Origin: UCB3 sp964415605 | GTDB taxonomy: Bacteria > Chloroflexota > Anaerolineae > Epilineales > Epilineaceae | DNA length: 23,616 bases | NCBI GenBank assembly: GCA_964415605.1 | Contig: CAYQBA010000060.1 | Coordinates: forward strand, 1 to 23,616 | Direction: 5' to 3' | Shown: one piece after another, positions 15,241 to 22,259 of the stretch | Numbering within the stretch: the first letter of the stretch is position 1 | Layout: every line of letters begins with the position of its first letter | Notes under the pieces: generated by a model | Database searches by the model: none | What the model saw: the letters and a program-made list of their open reading frames with translations, nothing else | Told to the model about the DNA's origin: nothing | Translations under genes and position numbers: made by a program

Positions 15241-15597
15241 TCAGCGCGCCGACTCAGGTTCAACTCGACCGAGTGCTTCGTCGGTGGCAAGCTCCAATTC
15301 AGACTGTTCGGCATCAGTCAGAGCCCTGATTCTCTGCTGGAGGGCTGACTTCGGAATCGCCCGCAATTGAAATGCCAAGGCGACCGAATCCTCTGGTAGA
15401 TCCTTGTCCGACCCGGCGATGATCGCTGTCCCAGCAAGATTGGCGCGATCGAGGTTGGTGGTCAGAGGGATGACCAGGACAGATTGGAGCAGCCGGGTCA
15501 GCGTATCGCTCTGCCAGATCACGACCGGGCGACGGCCGGTTTGCTCAAGTGGACGGTACACGCCAAGGTCCGCCCACCAGACCTCGCCACGCCTCAA
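15241..15597 (-). CDS. mazF: MazF/PemK-type endoribonuclease toxin
   Basis: 118 residues. The fold signature is clear: RRGEVWWADLG, then RRPVVIWQSD, SVLVIPLTTN, and ALAFQLRAIPKSAL, matching the SH3-like MazF family with its conserved early Gly-Glu-Val and internal Arg-Pro. These toxins cut mRNA at short sequences and stop growth until neutralised. The start is TTG at 15597, overlapping the antitoxin stop (TTGA), with GGAGG 7 nt upstream inside the antitoxin gene; no better start exists. The TTG should keep toxin levels below antitoxin levels. Confidence 0.9.
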   Translation of the reverse strand: MRRGEVWWADLGVYRPLEQTGRRPVVIWQSDTLTRLLQSVLVIPLTTNLDRANLAGTAIIAGSDKDLPEDSVALAFQLRAIPKSALQQRIRALTDAEQSELELATDEALGRVEPESAR

Positions 15598-15818
15598 CCC
15601 CTATCCTCCGCATCGAGTGCGTCGGCCCACTCCGCAAGCCCCTCTTCGGCAAGGGCAAGATCTTCGCGCCGGCCGAGCTGCGCCAAGCGATTGAGGTCCC
15701 AACGACTGGGATTGGGCAAGCGAAGCACGATCAACCCGACCCGCTCGCCCGGTCTGAGCGCCAACGGCGTCGTCGGCCTGAGCATGCCGTTGTCATAGAG
15801 TGCTTCTACAGGTCGCAT
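15594..15818 (-). CDS. Antitoxin partner of MazF (DUF104/AF0104-like)
   Basis: 74 residues from ATG 15818. The N-terminal beta-rich part, MRPVEALYDNGMLRPTTP followed by LRPGERVGLIVL, is the typical short domain found upstream of MazF or PIN toxins in archaea, Cyanobacteria and Chloroflexota (DUF104-like), where a strand pair mediates dimerisation. The acidic C-terminus (EDLALAEEGLAEWADALDAED) is expected to wrap around and block the toxin. It shares a 4-nt overlap with mazF. It probably also represses the pair. A tentative promoter TTGTCT-N17-TAGTGT lies just upstream on the minus strand. Confidence 0.82.
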   Translation of the reverse strand: MRPVEALYDNGMLRPTTPLALRPGERVGLIVLRLPNPSRWDLNRLAQLGRREDLALAEEGLAEWADALDAEDRG

Positions 15819-16223
15819 GGTTCCACACTACCACGATAGCCTCTGAAAGACAACTCGCACCTCACCAGCGACAGCTGAGGACGTGACACATCGCAGACGC
15901 AGCGCTGCTGCACAACGCCTGTGCTCCCAGGGATGGAATCTCCGTCGACACGATGTGTCACGCCCTCTAGATGCCAATGTCCTCTGGATTCGGCGTTTCG
16001 TGTGGTTTTACGGCAAGCACCATCCATGAGGAATGGGTGTTCCCGAGGTTGAGGCCCTCTCACTGCCACGTGAAACCTCCACGCGCCCCCGCTCGTCATG
16101 ATCGGCGGAGCCGTTGTCGGCGACCGGCTTCCGCCACCACGGAACGACGGCGCCCAAATGGGAGTTGTTCGTCCGCCCCGCTTCCCGTTCGCCATGTCAT
16201 GGCCTTCAAGGGGCCACTGCACC
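15819..16223. other. Intergenic region with MITE-like inverted repeat, no gene
   Basis: This 405-bp gap between divergent MazEF and the large secreted protein carries no plausible gene. It contains the inverted repeat at 15877-15967 and, just before the downstream ATG, AAGGGG as a likely ribosome binding site (about 10 nt before 16224). Confidence 0.6.
15877..15967. repeat. 91-bp element bounded by 17-bp inverted repeats
   Basis: GAGGACGTGACACATCG at 15877-15893 and its inverse CGATGTGTCACGCCCTC at 15951-15967 match at 16 of 17 positions, with 57 bp between. The middle holds no frame. This could be a miniature element or the ends of a deleted insertion sequence; an operator for a regulator is less likely at this spacing. 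Confidence 0.6.
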
Positions 16224-19200
16224 ATGATGCGTCAAGCTGCCGGTACGCGCCTGTGGGTGGCCGCCGTCGCCACCGTCGTCACCGTCGCCGCGTTGCCCCT
16301 GGCGCCGGCCCGCCCGCCCGGGCAGGCCGCGCCTGCCGGCCCGGCCGACGACAGCGCCGGAAAGGTGGAGACGGGCCTCGTCATCGTCAACGTGGATCCG
16401 GACCAGCCGGCCGACGTCGCCGTCGAGCTGGTCAGCCAGGCCGACGGCAGCAAGCACACGCTCAACAGGAACGGCATCCCGCCGGGGCAGGTGCACACGC
16501 TCCACCTGCGCGCGGAACCGTCGGTGCCGGACGGTGTGTATGCCGCCAGCCTCACCGCCAACCGGCCCATCCGCGCCTGGGCGCACCACCGGTGGCTGAC
16601 GCCTGGCGAAGACGGCCGCGAGATCAGCGCGGCCATGGTCGACGACGCGGCCGCGGCCCGGGATCTCGTCCTGACGGGCGTCGTGTCGCGCTTCAACGGT
16701 CAATGGTCGATCATCGCGATCCAGAACGCGGACCCCAACGCGTCGGCCGAAGCGTCGCTCGAGATATTCGCCAATGATTGGACCGAGCCGGCCGTGGTCC
16801 TTGGCGAGACGCTGCCGCCTGGCGGGTCGAAGACGATTGACCTGGCCACCGACGCCCGCGTCCCCAGGCTGCCGGAGTTCTTCTCTGGCTGGGCGCGCAT
16901 CCGCGCCAACCGGCCGGTCGCGGCGTCGATGCTGCGGCCCATCGACAGCCCCGACTGGCCTGAGGACATCTACGTCTGGAACGCTGTCGCCCCCGACGGC
17001 GGCCCCGCGGCCGTGCTGCACGCGCCCTTGGTCTACAGCGCGTATGAGGGGGCGACGACCGTCATCCTGGTCCTCAATCCTGGCACGTCCCTGGTCGACG
17101 TCACCGTCAGCTATGCCGGTGCCGGCGGCACGTGTGCCGGTCTCAGCCAAGTGCACGGCACCGCGGCTGTGGCACCCGGCAGGACCGTCTTCTTCGCTCA
17201 GGAAGATCTCAACATCCCGAACACGGGCCGCAGCCACCTCCCCAGGGACTGCGCGGCGACGGCCACCATCGCGGCCACCGGGAACGTCGTGGCGGTGGTC
17301 GCGATGAGCAGGCCCCAAGGCGAAAACAGTGGCTACCGCGCCCTGGGTGTGGCCGAGGCAGGGCTCCGGCTCGCCCTGCCGCCGTGGCGCGACAACAGCG
17401 TCGACGGCGGTGCCGTTCACGTCGTCAACCCGGGCAGCGTCGATGCGCACGTGAGGATCGCGCTCCGCGCCGGCGCCGACGGCGAGCCGGTCGACTGCGG
17501 TGCGCCGTGCGAGGCCACGATTCCCGCCGGCGGCGTGCACCGCTGGGAGGCGCCCGTCGCCGGGGACGTTCCGGACATGATGTACGTCCAGGCCACGATC
17601 GAGAGCGACGTGCCCGTGCTGGCGGCCGCCAGCGACGCCGGCGACGCCATCGCCGATTCGCTGCAGGTCGGGCTCGCGACCGCGCCCGGTGCGCGGCGCA
17701 TGATGCCGTTCGTGTTCAAGAACGTGGCGTGGTCCTCGGCGCTCGCGCCGACGCCGGCCAGGCCAACGGCCCCGCCGGGCGCCGAGGCGGGGGCGTTCGA
17801 CGCGGCCGGCGCGAGCGGGATCCAGGTGGTCAACCTGTCGGCGACGCGCGCGGCCGACCTCGAGGTCGTCTATCGGGACCATGCCGGCGGCGCGCCGGTC
17901 ACGCTGCGCCGCGGCGGCATCCCCGCCGGCGGCACGCACACCTTTTCCGGCCCGGCCGAACCGCTGCTCCCCAGCGGCGTCTTCGCGGCGACCGTTCGCG
18001 CATCGCAGCCGGTCGACGTCCTCACCGGCCACGCCTGGGACGGCGGGCGGAAGGGCGCGTACACCGACGCCGTCGAGGCGTCGGCCGACGTCATCCTGCC
18101 CGTGCTGGCCCGCCGCCACCTGGGTCAGACGTCCGCCATCGCCATCCAAAGCGCGGACGAAGCCGCGCCGGCCGACGTCGTCGTCGACCTCAACGGCGCC
18201 ACGCCCGGCCAGCCGCCGCGGCATGTGCGGACGCGCCTGGTCATCGCCGCGGGCGGTGCGACGACGTTGGTCCTGGATCGCGCACCCGGCATCGACCTGC
18301 CGGACGGCTGGCAGGGCTCCGGCCGGATCACGGCCGACCGGCCGGTGGCGGCGGCGGTGACCACCGACAACCCGGGATCGAACGCCGCGTACGCCTATGC
18401 GGCCGTCTCCGCCGGCCGGCTCGACGGCGTGCTGCACGCGCCGCTGGTCGTCAACGCCTACCCGGCCATTCCGGGCGAGCCCGACGCCGGCATGCTCACG
18501 TCCAGCATCGCCGTCCACAACCCGGGGAGCGGCCCCGTCACCGCCACCGTGACCTACAGGGCCTCGAACGCGCCCGCCAACCAGGCGGCTTGCACCGGGA
18601 CGTTCCTGCATGCCGACGGCCTGGAGGCGACGATCGACGCCGGTGCTGTCGTCGTCTTCTCCCAGGACGACGTCGATCTGCCACCTACCGGCCGCAGCCG
18701 CCTGCCGGCCGGGTGCGCCGCCTCGGCCACGATCGAGGCGAGCGGCCCCGTGGCGGCGGTTGTCAACGTGGCCGACGTTTTGGGCGGGCGGGCAGCCGCG
18801 TACGCCGCGTCCGGAGCCGCGCAGGGCGCCCGCCGCGTGCGTCTGCCGCGCGTTCACCGCGAGACGGCAAGCAGGACCACGGCCATCCAGGTGATGAACG
18901 CCGGCGAAGTGACGGCCACGGTGATGCTCTCGGCGACGGTCGGTGTCCAGGGCGAAACGCCCAGCCCCATCGCCTGCGGGCCCGCGTGTACGGCCACGCT
19001 GGCGCCGGGCGCCTCGCACCAATGGTGGCCGCCCGCCATGCCGGCATTCCCACCGGGGGTGCTGGGATCGGCCGTCGTCGAAGGCGATCAGCCGCTGCTC
19101 GTCGTCGCGCACGACGTCCCGGCCGACGGACGCGACGACACGTCGATCTACCGCGGCTACTCGGCGACCGGCGTGACGACCGGCCTTGTGCCGCTGGTCA

Positions 19201-19766
19201 TGAACCAGGCGGCCCTGGGCGCGGTCGCGCCGCTCCCGACCCTCCCCGCCCCCACGCCGACCCCCGCCGCTTCGCTGGCGGCGCTGCCGTCGCGGATGCC
19301 GGCCAGGGTCGGCGACCTCATCACGACGCCGCTGCAGCTCGGCTCGTCCGGCAACGCCATTTCCGTGCTCGATCTGCGGCTCGACTACGACGTGCGTTGG
19401 CTGGCCTTCGATACCGACGACCGCAACGGCGACCGGCTGCCCGACGGGATCGTGTCACGGTTGCCACGCAGTCTGGGCTTCGGGGTGACGCACGACCCGC
19501 GGGTCATCGACGCCAAGATCGTCATCCACGTTTCGCCGAACCACATGATCGTGCCGAACGGCATGTGGTTGGACGTGCGTCTGCGCGCCCTGGGCGAGCC
19601 GCCGCCCGGAGCCGGCGGCCTTACGTTCAGCACGGTTGACCCCATCTCCGTCGTCGACATCAACCGCCGCAAGCTGCCGGCCCGCGTGTCGGGCGGGTGG
19701 CGCCCGACGAACCTGTCATGGGTGTTCCTGGCCTTCGCGCGGACGTCGCAGTGGGGCGAGCGGTAA
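16224..19766 (+). CDS. Large secreted repeat protein with cohesin-like C-terminal domain
   Basis: 1180 residues from ATG 16224 (ATG 16227 also possible), with AAGGGG upstream. Residues ~8-30 are a signal peptide (TRLWVAAVATVVTVAALPLAPA). Two homologous halves follow, ~50-510 and ~530-1000, about 475 residues apart: VLHAPLVYSAY at 264 recurs as VLHAPLVVNAY at 736, and NIPNTGRSHLPRDCAATATI recurs as DLPPTGRSRLPAGCAASATI. Each half is itself made of three beta-sandwich-like modules with VxNPG and RPVAA motifs. After a PTLPAPTPTPA linker, residues ~1025-1165 resemble a cohesin-type domain (VGDLITTPLQLG ... LDLRLDYDVRWLAFD) and carry DRNGDRLPDG (1066-1075), like a calcium-binding thrombospondin type 3 or dockerin loop. 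It is probably a surface or adhesion protein; the ligand is unknown. Confidence 0.85.
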   Translation: MMRQAAGTRLWVAAVATVVTVAALPLAPARPPGQAAPAGPADDSAGKVETGLVIVNVDPDQPADVAVELVSQADGSKHTLNRNGIPPGQVHTLHLRAEPSVPDGVYAASLTANRPIRAWAHHRWLTPGEDGREISAAMVDDAAAARDLVLTGVVSRFNGQWSIIAIQNADPNASAEASLEIFANDWTEPAVVLGETLPPGGSKTIDLATDARVPRLPEFFSGWARIRANRPVAASMLRPIDSPDWPEDIYVWNAVAPDGGPAAVLHAPLVYSAYEGATTVILVLNPGTSLVDVTVSYAGAGGTCAGLSQVHGTAAVAPGRTVFFAQEDLNIPNTGRSHLPRDCAATATIAATGNVVAVVAMSRPQGENSGYRALGVAEAGLRLALPPWRDNSVDGGAVHVVNPGSVDAHVRIALRAGADGEPVDCGAPCEATIPAGGVHRWEAPVAGDVPDMMYVQATIESDVPVLAAASDAGDAIADSLQVGLATAPGARRMMPFVFKNVAWSSALAPTPARPTAPPGAEAGAFDAAGASGIQVVNLSATRAADLEVVYRDHAGGAPVTLRRGGIPAGGTHTFSGPAEPLLPSGVFAATVRASQPVDVLTGHAWDGGRKGAYTDAVEASADVILPVLARRHLGQTSAIAIQSADEAAPADVVVDLNGATPGQPPRHVRTRLVIAAGGATTLVLDRAPGIDLPDGWQGSGRITADRPVAAAVTTDNPGSNAAYAYAAVSAGRLDGVLHAPLVVNAYPAIPGEPDAGMLTSSIAVHNPGSGPVTATVTYRASNAPANQAACTGTFLHADGLEATIDAGAVVVFSQDDVDLPPTGRSRLPAGCAASATIEASGPVAAVVNVADVLGGRAAAYAASGAAQGARRVRLPRVHRETASRTTAIQVMNAGEVTATVMLSATVGVQGETPSPIACGPACTATLAPGASHQWWPPAMPAFPPGVLGSAVVEGDQPLLVVAHDVPADGRDDTSIYRGYSATGVTTGLVPLVMNQAALGAVAPLPTLPAPTPTPAASLAALPSRMPARVGDLITTPLQLGSSGNAISVLDLRLDYDVRWLAFDTDDRNGDRLPDGIVSRLPRSLGFGVTHDPRVIDAKIVIHVSPNHMIVPNGMWLDVRLRALGEPPPGAGGLTFSTVDPISVVDINRRKLPARVSGGWRPTNLSWVFLAFARTSQWGER

Positions 19767-19768
19767 TG

Positions 19769-19785
19769 CCGTGGTTCGACCACGG
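19769..19785 (+). terminator. Hairpin directly after the large secreted protein gene
   Basis: CCGTGGT-TCG-ACCACGG: a perfect 7-bp stem with a 3-nt loop, starting 3 nt after the stop codon. No T run follows, so it is a weak Rho-independent terminator candidate or a transcript-stabilising hairpin. Confidence 0.45.
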
Positions 19786-19864
19786 TGCCTGAGCTTGTCC
19801 CCACAACCTGGACAGGTGGCCAAGATGGAGCGGGCCACGAACCAGGAGGACCGATGACGAAGCC

Positions 19865-19987
19865 ATGCCGGCGGTCAGCGCTGAGGAGAAGGCGCGGGTC
19901 GCGCTGGAGGCGGTCACGGGCCAGCGGGCGACGAACGAGATCGCGAGCCCGTACGACGCTTCCTGTCTCGGGTGGCCGATTCCGTGA
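19865..19987 (+). pseudogene. Remnant of IS3-family orfA (transposase helix-turn-helix part)
   Basis: From ATG 19865 the frame gives 40 residues containing SAEEKARVALEAVTGQRATN followed by EIASPYD, the standard start of IS3/IS911-type OrfA proteins. Similarity stops at about 19958 and the frame ends at 19987; the rest of orfA and all of orfB are missing. A second ATG at 19855, in another frame and next to a GGAGG, probably marks the original start, so a frameshift separates start and body. The sequence TGAGCTTGTCCCC near 19790 may be the left end of the element. Confidence 0.7.
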
Positions 19988-20191
19988 CGATGGCCGGCGG
20001 AGGGCATCGTGTTATGCAGACCTGGATAATGGGCCACGGAATGCCACGAGGGCAGTGACGCAGAGCGGGTGTATGCCTCTGATCCGACGGGTGGACGTGG
20101 TTGTGGGCTTATGGCATGATAGGCGGGCGTGGGGGTGGATCGGTGGTAGGTTATCCTCGCGATGTGGGTTGTACGGGTCTGTGGAATGAGC

Positions 20192-20198
20192 GTTAGGC
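20192..20198 (+). other. Integron core site (GTTAGGC) at the start of the first cassette
   Basis: GTTAGGC fits the GTTRRRY core. The base order TTAGGC that opens the cassette is exactly complementary to the GCCTAAC at its other end (20694-20700), as expected for the two ends of one circularised cassette. An ATG at 20186 lies outside this core, so it is not part of the cassette gene. Confidence 0.65.
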
Positions 20199-20206
20199 GC
20201 CAGAGA

Positions 20207-20692
20207 ATGGAACGAGACAAGAGTCACCGGGGCAATGCAAGCCAGTTCTTCGTCGCCGGCGAACTCTGCAGGCGGGGGTACGCAGCGCTCGTGACCATCG
20301 GCAATACACCCAACACCGACATCCTCTGCAGTAACCGTGCAGGAACGAAGTTCGTTCACGTCCAGGTTAAGACCTTCGTCCCTGGAACCAAGACTTGTAG
20401 CGTCGGCGCGAAGGCGGAATGGGACTTCGGCCCCAAGTTCTTCTGGGTTCTCGCGGGCATCCCCGAACCGGGGTCCAGATTGCCGTTCGAGTACTTCATC
20501 GTCCCGAGCGCAGACATGGCGCGCAATGTGGCGGCGCTCCACAAGCGTTGGCTCGAAACGCCAGGCAAGGGCGGGCGTGCCCACCGGGACAATACGGTTC
20601 GTGCGGTTGCCGTCGCTGACGGAGCACCGCCCCACTTCTGGTCCGTCATGGAGTATCGCGAGCAATGGTCGCTTATGGAGGCACAGCTCTGA
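20207..20692 (+). CDS. Cassette 1: PD-(D/E)XK nuclease-like protein of unknown function
   Basis: 161 residues from ATG 20207, the first ATG inside the cassette; earlier in-frame ATGs (20162, 20186) lie before the recombination core. The ribosome binding site is weak. The N-terminal half has the layout of small restriction-endonuclease-fold proteins: GNASQFFVAGELCRRGY (Glu19), NTPNTDILC (Asp38) and HVQVKTF (Gln53-x-Lys55), where Gln can replace the usual Glu. The next part (EWDFGPKFFWVLAGI) fits the following strand and helix. Such proteins are known in cassette arrays, but no substrate is established for this one. The stop at 20692 sits one base before the attC. Confidence 0.75.
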   Translation: MERDKSHRGNASQFFVAGELCRRGYAALVTIGNTPNTDILCSNRAGTKFVHVQVKTFVPGTKTCSVGAKAEWDFGPKFFWVLAGIPEPGSRLPFEYFIVPSADMARNVAALHKRWLETPGKGGRAHRDNTVRAVAVADGAPPHFWSVMEYREQWSLMEAQL

Positions 20693-20693
20693 C

Positions 20694-20753
20694 GCCTAAC
20701 AACAGCATGCAGCGGACGGCGCCGCGCGCCGCCGCTGATGCTGAGCGTTCGAC
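20694..20753 (+). other. attC site 1 (60 bp)
   Basis: Outer cores GCCTAAC (20694-20700) and GTTCGAC (20747-20753). Inner arms CAGCATGCAGCGG and, inverted, CAGCAT-CAGCGG pair with one unpaired G, the extrahelical base typical of attC. The tip is GGCGCCGCGCGCC-like. Length and layout match a classic 60-bp attC. Confidence 0.85.
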
Positions 20754-20771
20754 AGATAGAGAGTTCTACTC

Positions 20772-21170
20772 GTGACGACTCAGATCAAGCGCGCATATGA
20801 CCCACCGGCTCCGGAGGATGGATACCGCGTTCTCGTCGATCGTCTCTGGCCGCGCGGTCTCTCGAAGGCGCGTGCAGCGGTGAACGAGTGGATGCGCGAG
20901 GTGGCGCCGTCAACCGATCTTCGGCGCTGGTTCGCGCACGACCCGACACGGTGGGCCGAGTTCAAGCGGCGCTACTGGGCAGAGTTAACGGAACCGGCGG
21001 CCTCTGAAGCGGTTGCGCGTCTTCGCACTCTCGCCGCCGCAGGCGCGGTCACGCTTGTCCATGCAGCCAAAGATGAAGTGCACAACAATGCCGTAGCCCT
21101 GCGAGAGTATCTTGCGTCGTCTCGGCAACGGAGAACGAGGGCCGGGAGTGGTAAGGATGGCACCGGCTAA
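20772..21170 (+). CDS. Cassette 2: DUF488-family protein
   Basis: 132 residues from GTG 20772. It is full length for the family, with KRAYDPPAPEDGYRVLVDRLWPRG-type start (key residues Arg-Val-Leu-Val-Asp-Arg-Leu-Trp-Pro-Arg-Gly), then EWMREVAPSTDLRRWF, WAEFKRRYWAEL and TLVHAAKDEVHNNA. The family is widespread, lacks a settled biochemical role, and often lies beside stress genes. The TAA stop is inside the attC 2 core (GGCTAAC), a common economy in cassettes. The tail after YLASSRQ is longer than usual, probably because the frame runs on to that core. Confidence 0.92.
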   Translation: MTTQIKRAYDPPAPEDGYRVLVDRLWPRGLSKARAAVNEWMREVAPSTDLRRWFAHDPTRWAEFKRRYWAELTEPAASEAVARLRTLAAAGAVTLVHAAKDEVHNNAVALREYLASSRQRRTRAGSGKDGTG

Positions 21171-21223
21171 CAAGCCGCTGCAGCCGACCGCCCTCGGCGG
21201 CAGCTGAGCGGTAGGTGTTATAC
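21165..21223 (+). other. attC site 2 (59 bp)
   Basis: Cores GGCTAAC (21165-21171) and GTTATAC (21217-21223). Arms CCGCTGCAGC and inverted CCGCT-CAGC pair with one unpaired G. GCCGAC/CGGC continue the stem. GGCTAAC matches the complement of its cassette start (TTCGAC) only partly. Confidence 0.83.
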
Positions 21224-21242
21224 GCCCTGAAGAGAGAGCCCA

Positions 21243-21524
21243 ATGGCGAACAGGACCTTTGTATGTTCAAGGTGCGGCCAGCTTCGGCGCGCCGTTGCGC
21301 CTGACTTCGAGATGGGCGTGGAATCCGAACTCTGGCCGAAGCATTGTGGTGAACCGATGTTCTTGTTGGGCTACCGCGCAGCTCAAGCCGCGACGCAAAT
21401 AACTCCAAAACAACGAGTCGAATGGGTGAGACTGGGTGCGCGGGTGAAAGAGCATCATGGTCAGAAGAAATGGAAACCGATCCTGAAGGAAGAACACCTG
21501 AAGGACGCGTTCCCTGGAGTGTAA
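21243..21524 (+). CDS. Cassette 3: small Cys-containing (zinc-ribbon-like) protein of unknown function
   Basis: 93 residues from ATG 21243, preceded by AGAGAGAG. Cys8-x2-Cys11 (FVCSRCGQL) and His34-Cys35 (WPKHCGEPM) form a likely metal-binding knuckle pair, followed by a Lys/Arg-rich C-terminal half (RVKEHHGQKKWKPILKEEHL) that could contact nucleic acid. I do not recognise a named family. The gene is bracketed by attC 2 and attC 3 and its cassette ends (TTATAC, GTATAAC) are perfectly complementary, so it is a complete mobile unit. Confidence 0.75.
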   Translation: MANRTFVCSRCGQLRRAVAPDFEMGVESELWPKHCGEPMFLLGYRAAQAATQITPKQRVEWVRLGARVKEHHGQKKWKPILKEEHLKDAFPGV

Positions 21525-21535
21525 CGTAGAGGGGC

Positions 21536-21636
21536 GTATAACAACGCGTTCCAGCGGACACAACGCTGGGCGACGGTTTCGCACTCGGGCGCGGCATCCT
21601 CGCCCAGCGTCGCGTCGCTGAACTTGGCCGTTAGAC
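21536..21636 (+). other. attC site 3 (101 bp)
   Basis: Cores GTATAAC (21536-21542) and GTTAGAC (21630-21636). The arms read GTTCCAGCG and, inverted, GTTC-AGCG, with one unpaired C, and extend through ACGCTGGGCGA, which pairs perfectly with TCGCCCAGCGT. It is a long attC with a large variable tip. Confidence 0.85.
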
Positions 21637-21696
21637 AGCCTGGATAGCGTTCCACCGACCACCTTGCTTGCTCAACTCTCAGAGGGAGGCACTGTT

Positions 21697-22128
21697 ATGA
21701 GCGAACCGACCGAGGTCAAGTACCTCAACCCCGATCAGTTGAACAGGAACCCGGCGTTCACGAACGTTGTCGTCGTCACCGGGCCGGCCAAGACCGTCTA
21801 TGTCGGCGGCCAGGACGCGGTAGATGCTTCCGGCAAGATCGTCGGCAAAGGTGACCTCGCTGTCCAGACTGAGCAGGTACTCCGGAATATCGAATTGGCG
21901 CTCGCGGCAGCCGGCGCTCAGCTGCAGAATGTCGTCAAGTGGAATCTCTACGTCGTTCATGGGCAGTCCCTGCAGATCGGCTTCGAAGCCTTCCGCAAGG
22001 TCTGGGGAAATCGCCCTAACCCTCCGGCGATTTCCTTTGCGTTCGTGTCAGGCCTGGTGCACCCGGACTTCCTTCTAGAGATGGATGCCATTGCAGTGGT
22101 TCCCCTCCAAGACGCCCAGACTGCCTAA
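21697..22128 (+). CDS. Cassette 4: Rid-family (YjgF/YER057c/UK114) protein without the catalytic Arg
   Basis: 143 residues from ATG 21697, with GAGGGAGG upstream. The family fold is plain: TVYVGGQDAVDASGKIVGKG, then QTEQVLRNIELALAAAGA, VVKWNLYVV and FRKVWGN. In RidA a conserved Arg after Pro-Ala binds the carboxylate of the imine; here the position reads Asn-Pro-Pro-Ala-Ile-Ser (Ile112), so the classical 2-iminobutanoate hydrolysis is unlikely. The later Glu (LLEMDAIAVVP) is kept. It fits the Rid4-7-like subfamilies, whose roles are poorly known. The TAA stop is inside the attC 4 core. Confidence 0.9.
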   Translation: MSEPTEVKYLNPDQLNRNPAFTNVVVVTGPAKTVYVGGQDAVDASGKIVGKGDLAVQTEQVLRNIELALAAAGAQLQNVVKWNLYVVHGQSLQIGFEAFRKVWGNRPNPPAISFAFVSGLVHPDFLLEMDAIAVVPLQDAQTA

Positions 22129-22223
22129 CACCTCGATGGAGCCGACCCAGCCAGCCCGGCGTTTGGCCTGCGTTTGAGAGTATCCTTGGGCCGGCCGGGC
22201 GGCTCATCTCGATGCCATTCGGC
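22123..22223 (+). other. attC site 4 (about 101 bp), degenerate right core
   Basis: Left core GCCTAAC (22123-22129). The arm TCGATGGAGCCGACCCAGCC pairs, inverted, with the stretch at ~22190-22213 (GGCCGGGCGGCTCATCTCGA), again with bulges. The right core would then be ATTCGGC (22217-22223), with A in place of G. A GTTTGGC at 22161 is a nearer core-like match, but ending the site there would leave the long pairing arm unexplained. Confidence 0.65.
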
Positions 22224-22259
22224 AAAGAAGAGCATCGCCCACACAAAGGAGACACCCCC

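Larger units (their letters stand above)
19767..20206. other. Transition region between chromosome-like part and cassette array
   Basis: This 440-bp stretch holds the hairpin at 19769, an IS3-type orfA remnant (19865-19987) and, at 20192-20198, the core GTTAGGC where the first gene cassette begins. Between 19990 and 20190 I see no gene. There is no integron integrase on either strand and no second half of an attC before the first core, so this boundary may be an old attI or a truncated attC. Confidence 0.55.

Noticed and set aside
16206..19112. A 968-residue minus-strand frame
   Set aside because: Antisense shadow of the large secreted protein, whose plus frame has signal peptide, repeats and a ribosome binding site.
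19767..20190. Integron integrase or clear attI upstream of the array
   Set aside because: No tyrosine-recombinase frame or motif is visible on either strand; only a core-like sequence at 20192 is present.
20162..20206. Earlier start for cassette gene 1
   Set aside because: These codons lie before or across the recombination core at 20192 and so would not travel with the cassette.
22161..22167. GTTTGGC as right core of attC 4
   Set aside because: It would give a 45-bp site and leave the pairing arm at 22190-22213 unexplained; kept as an alternative only.
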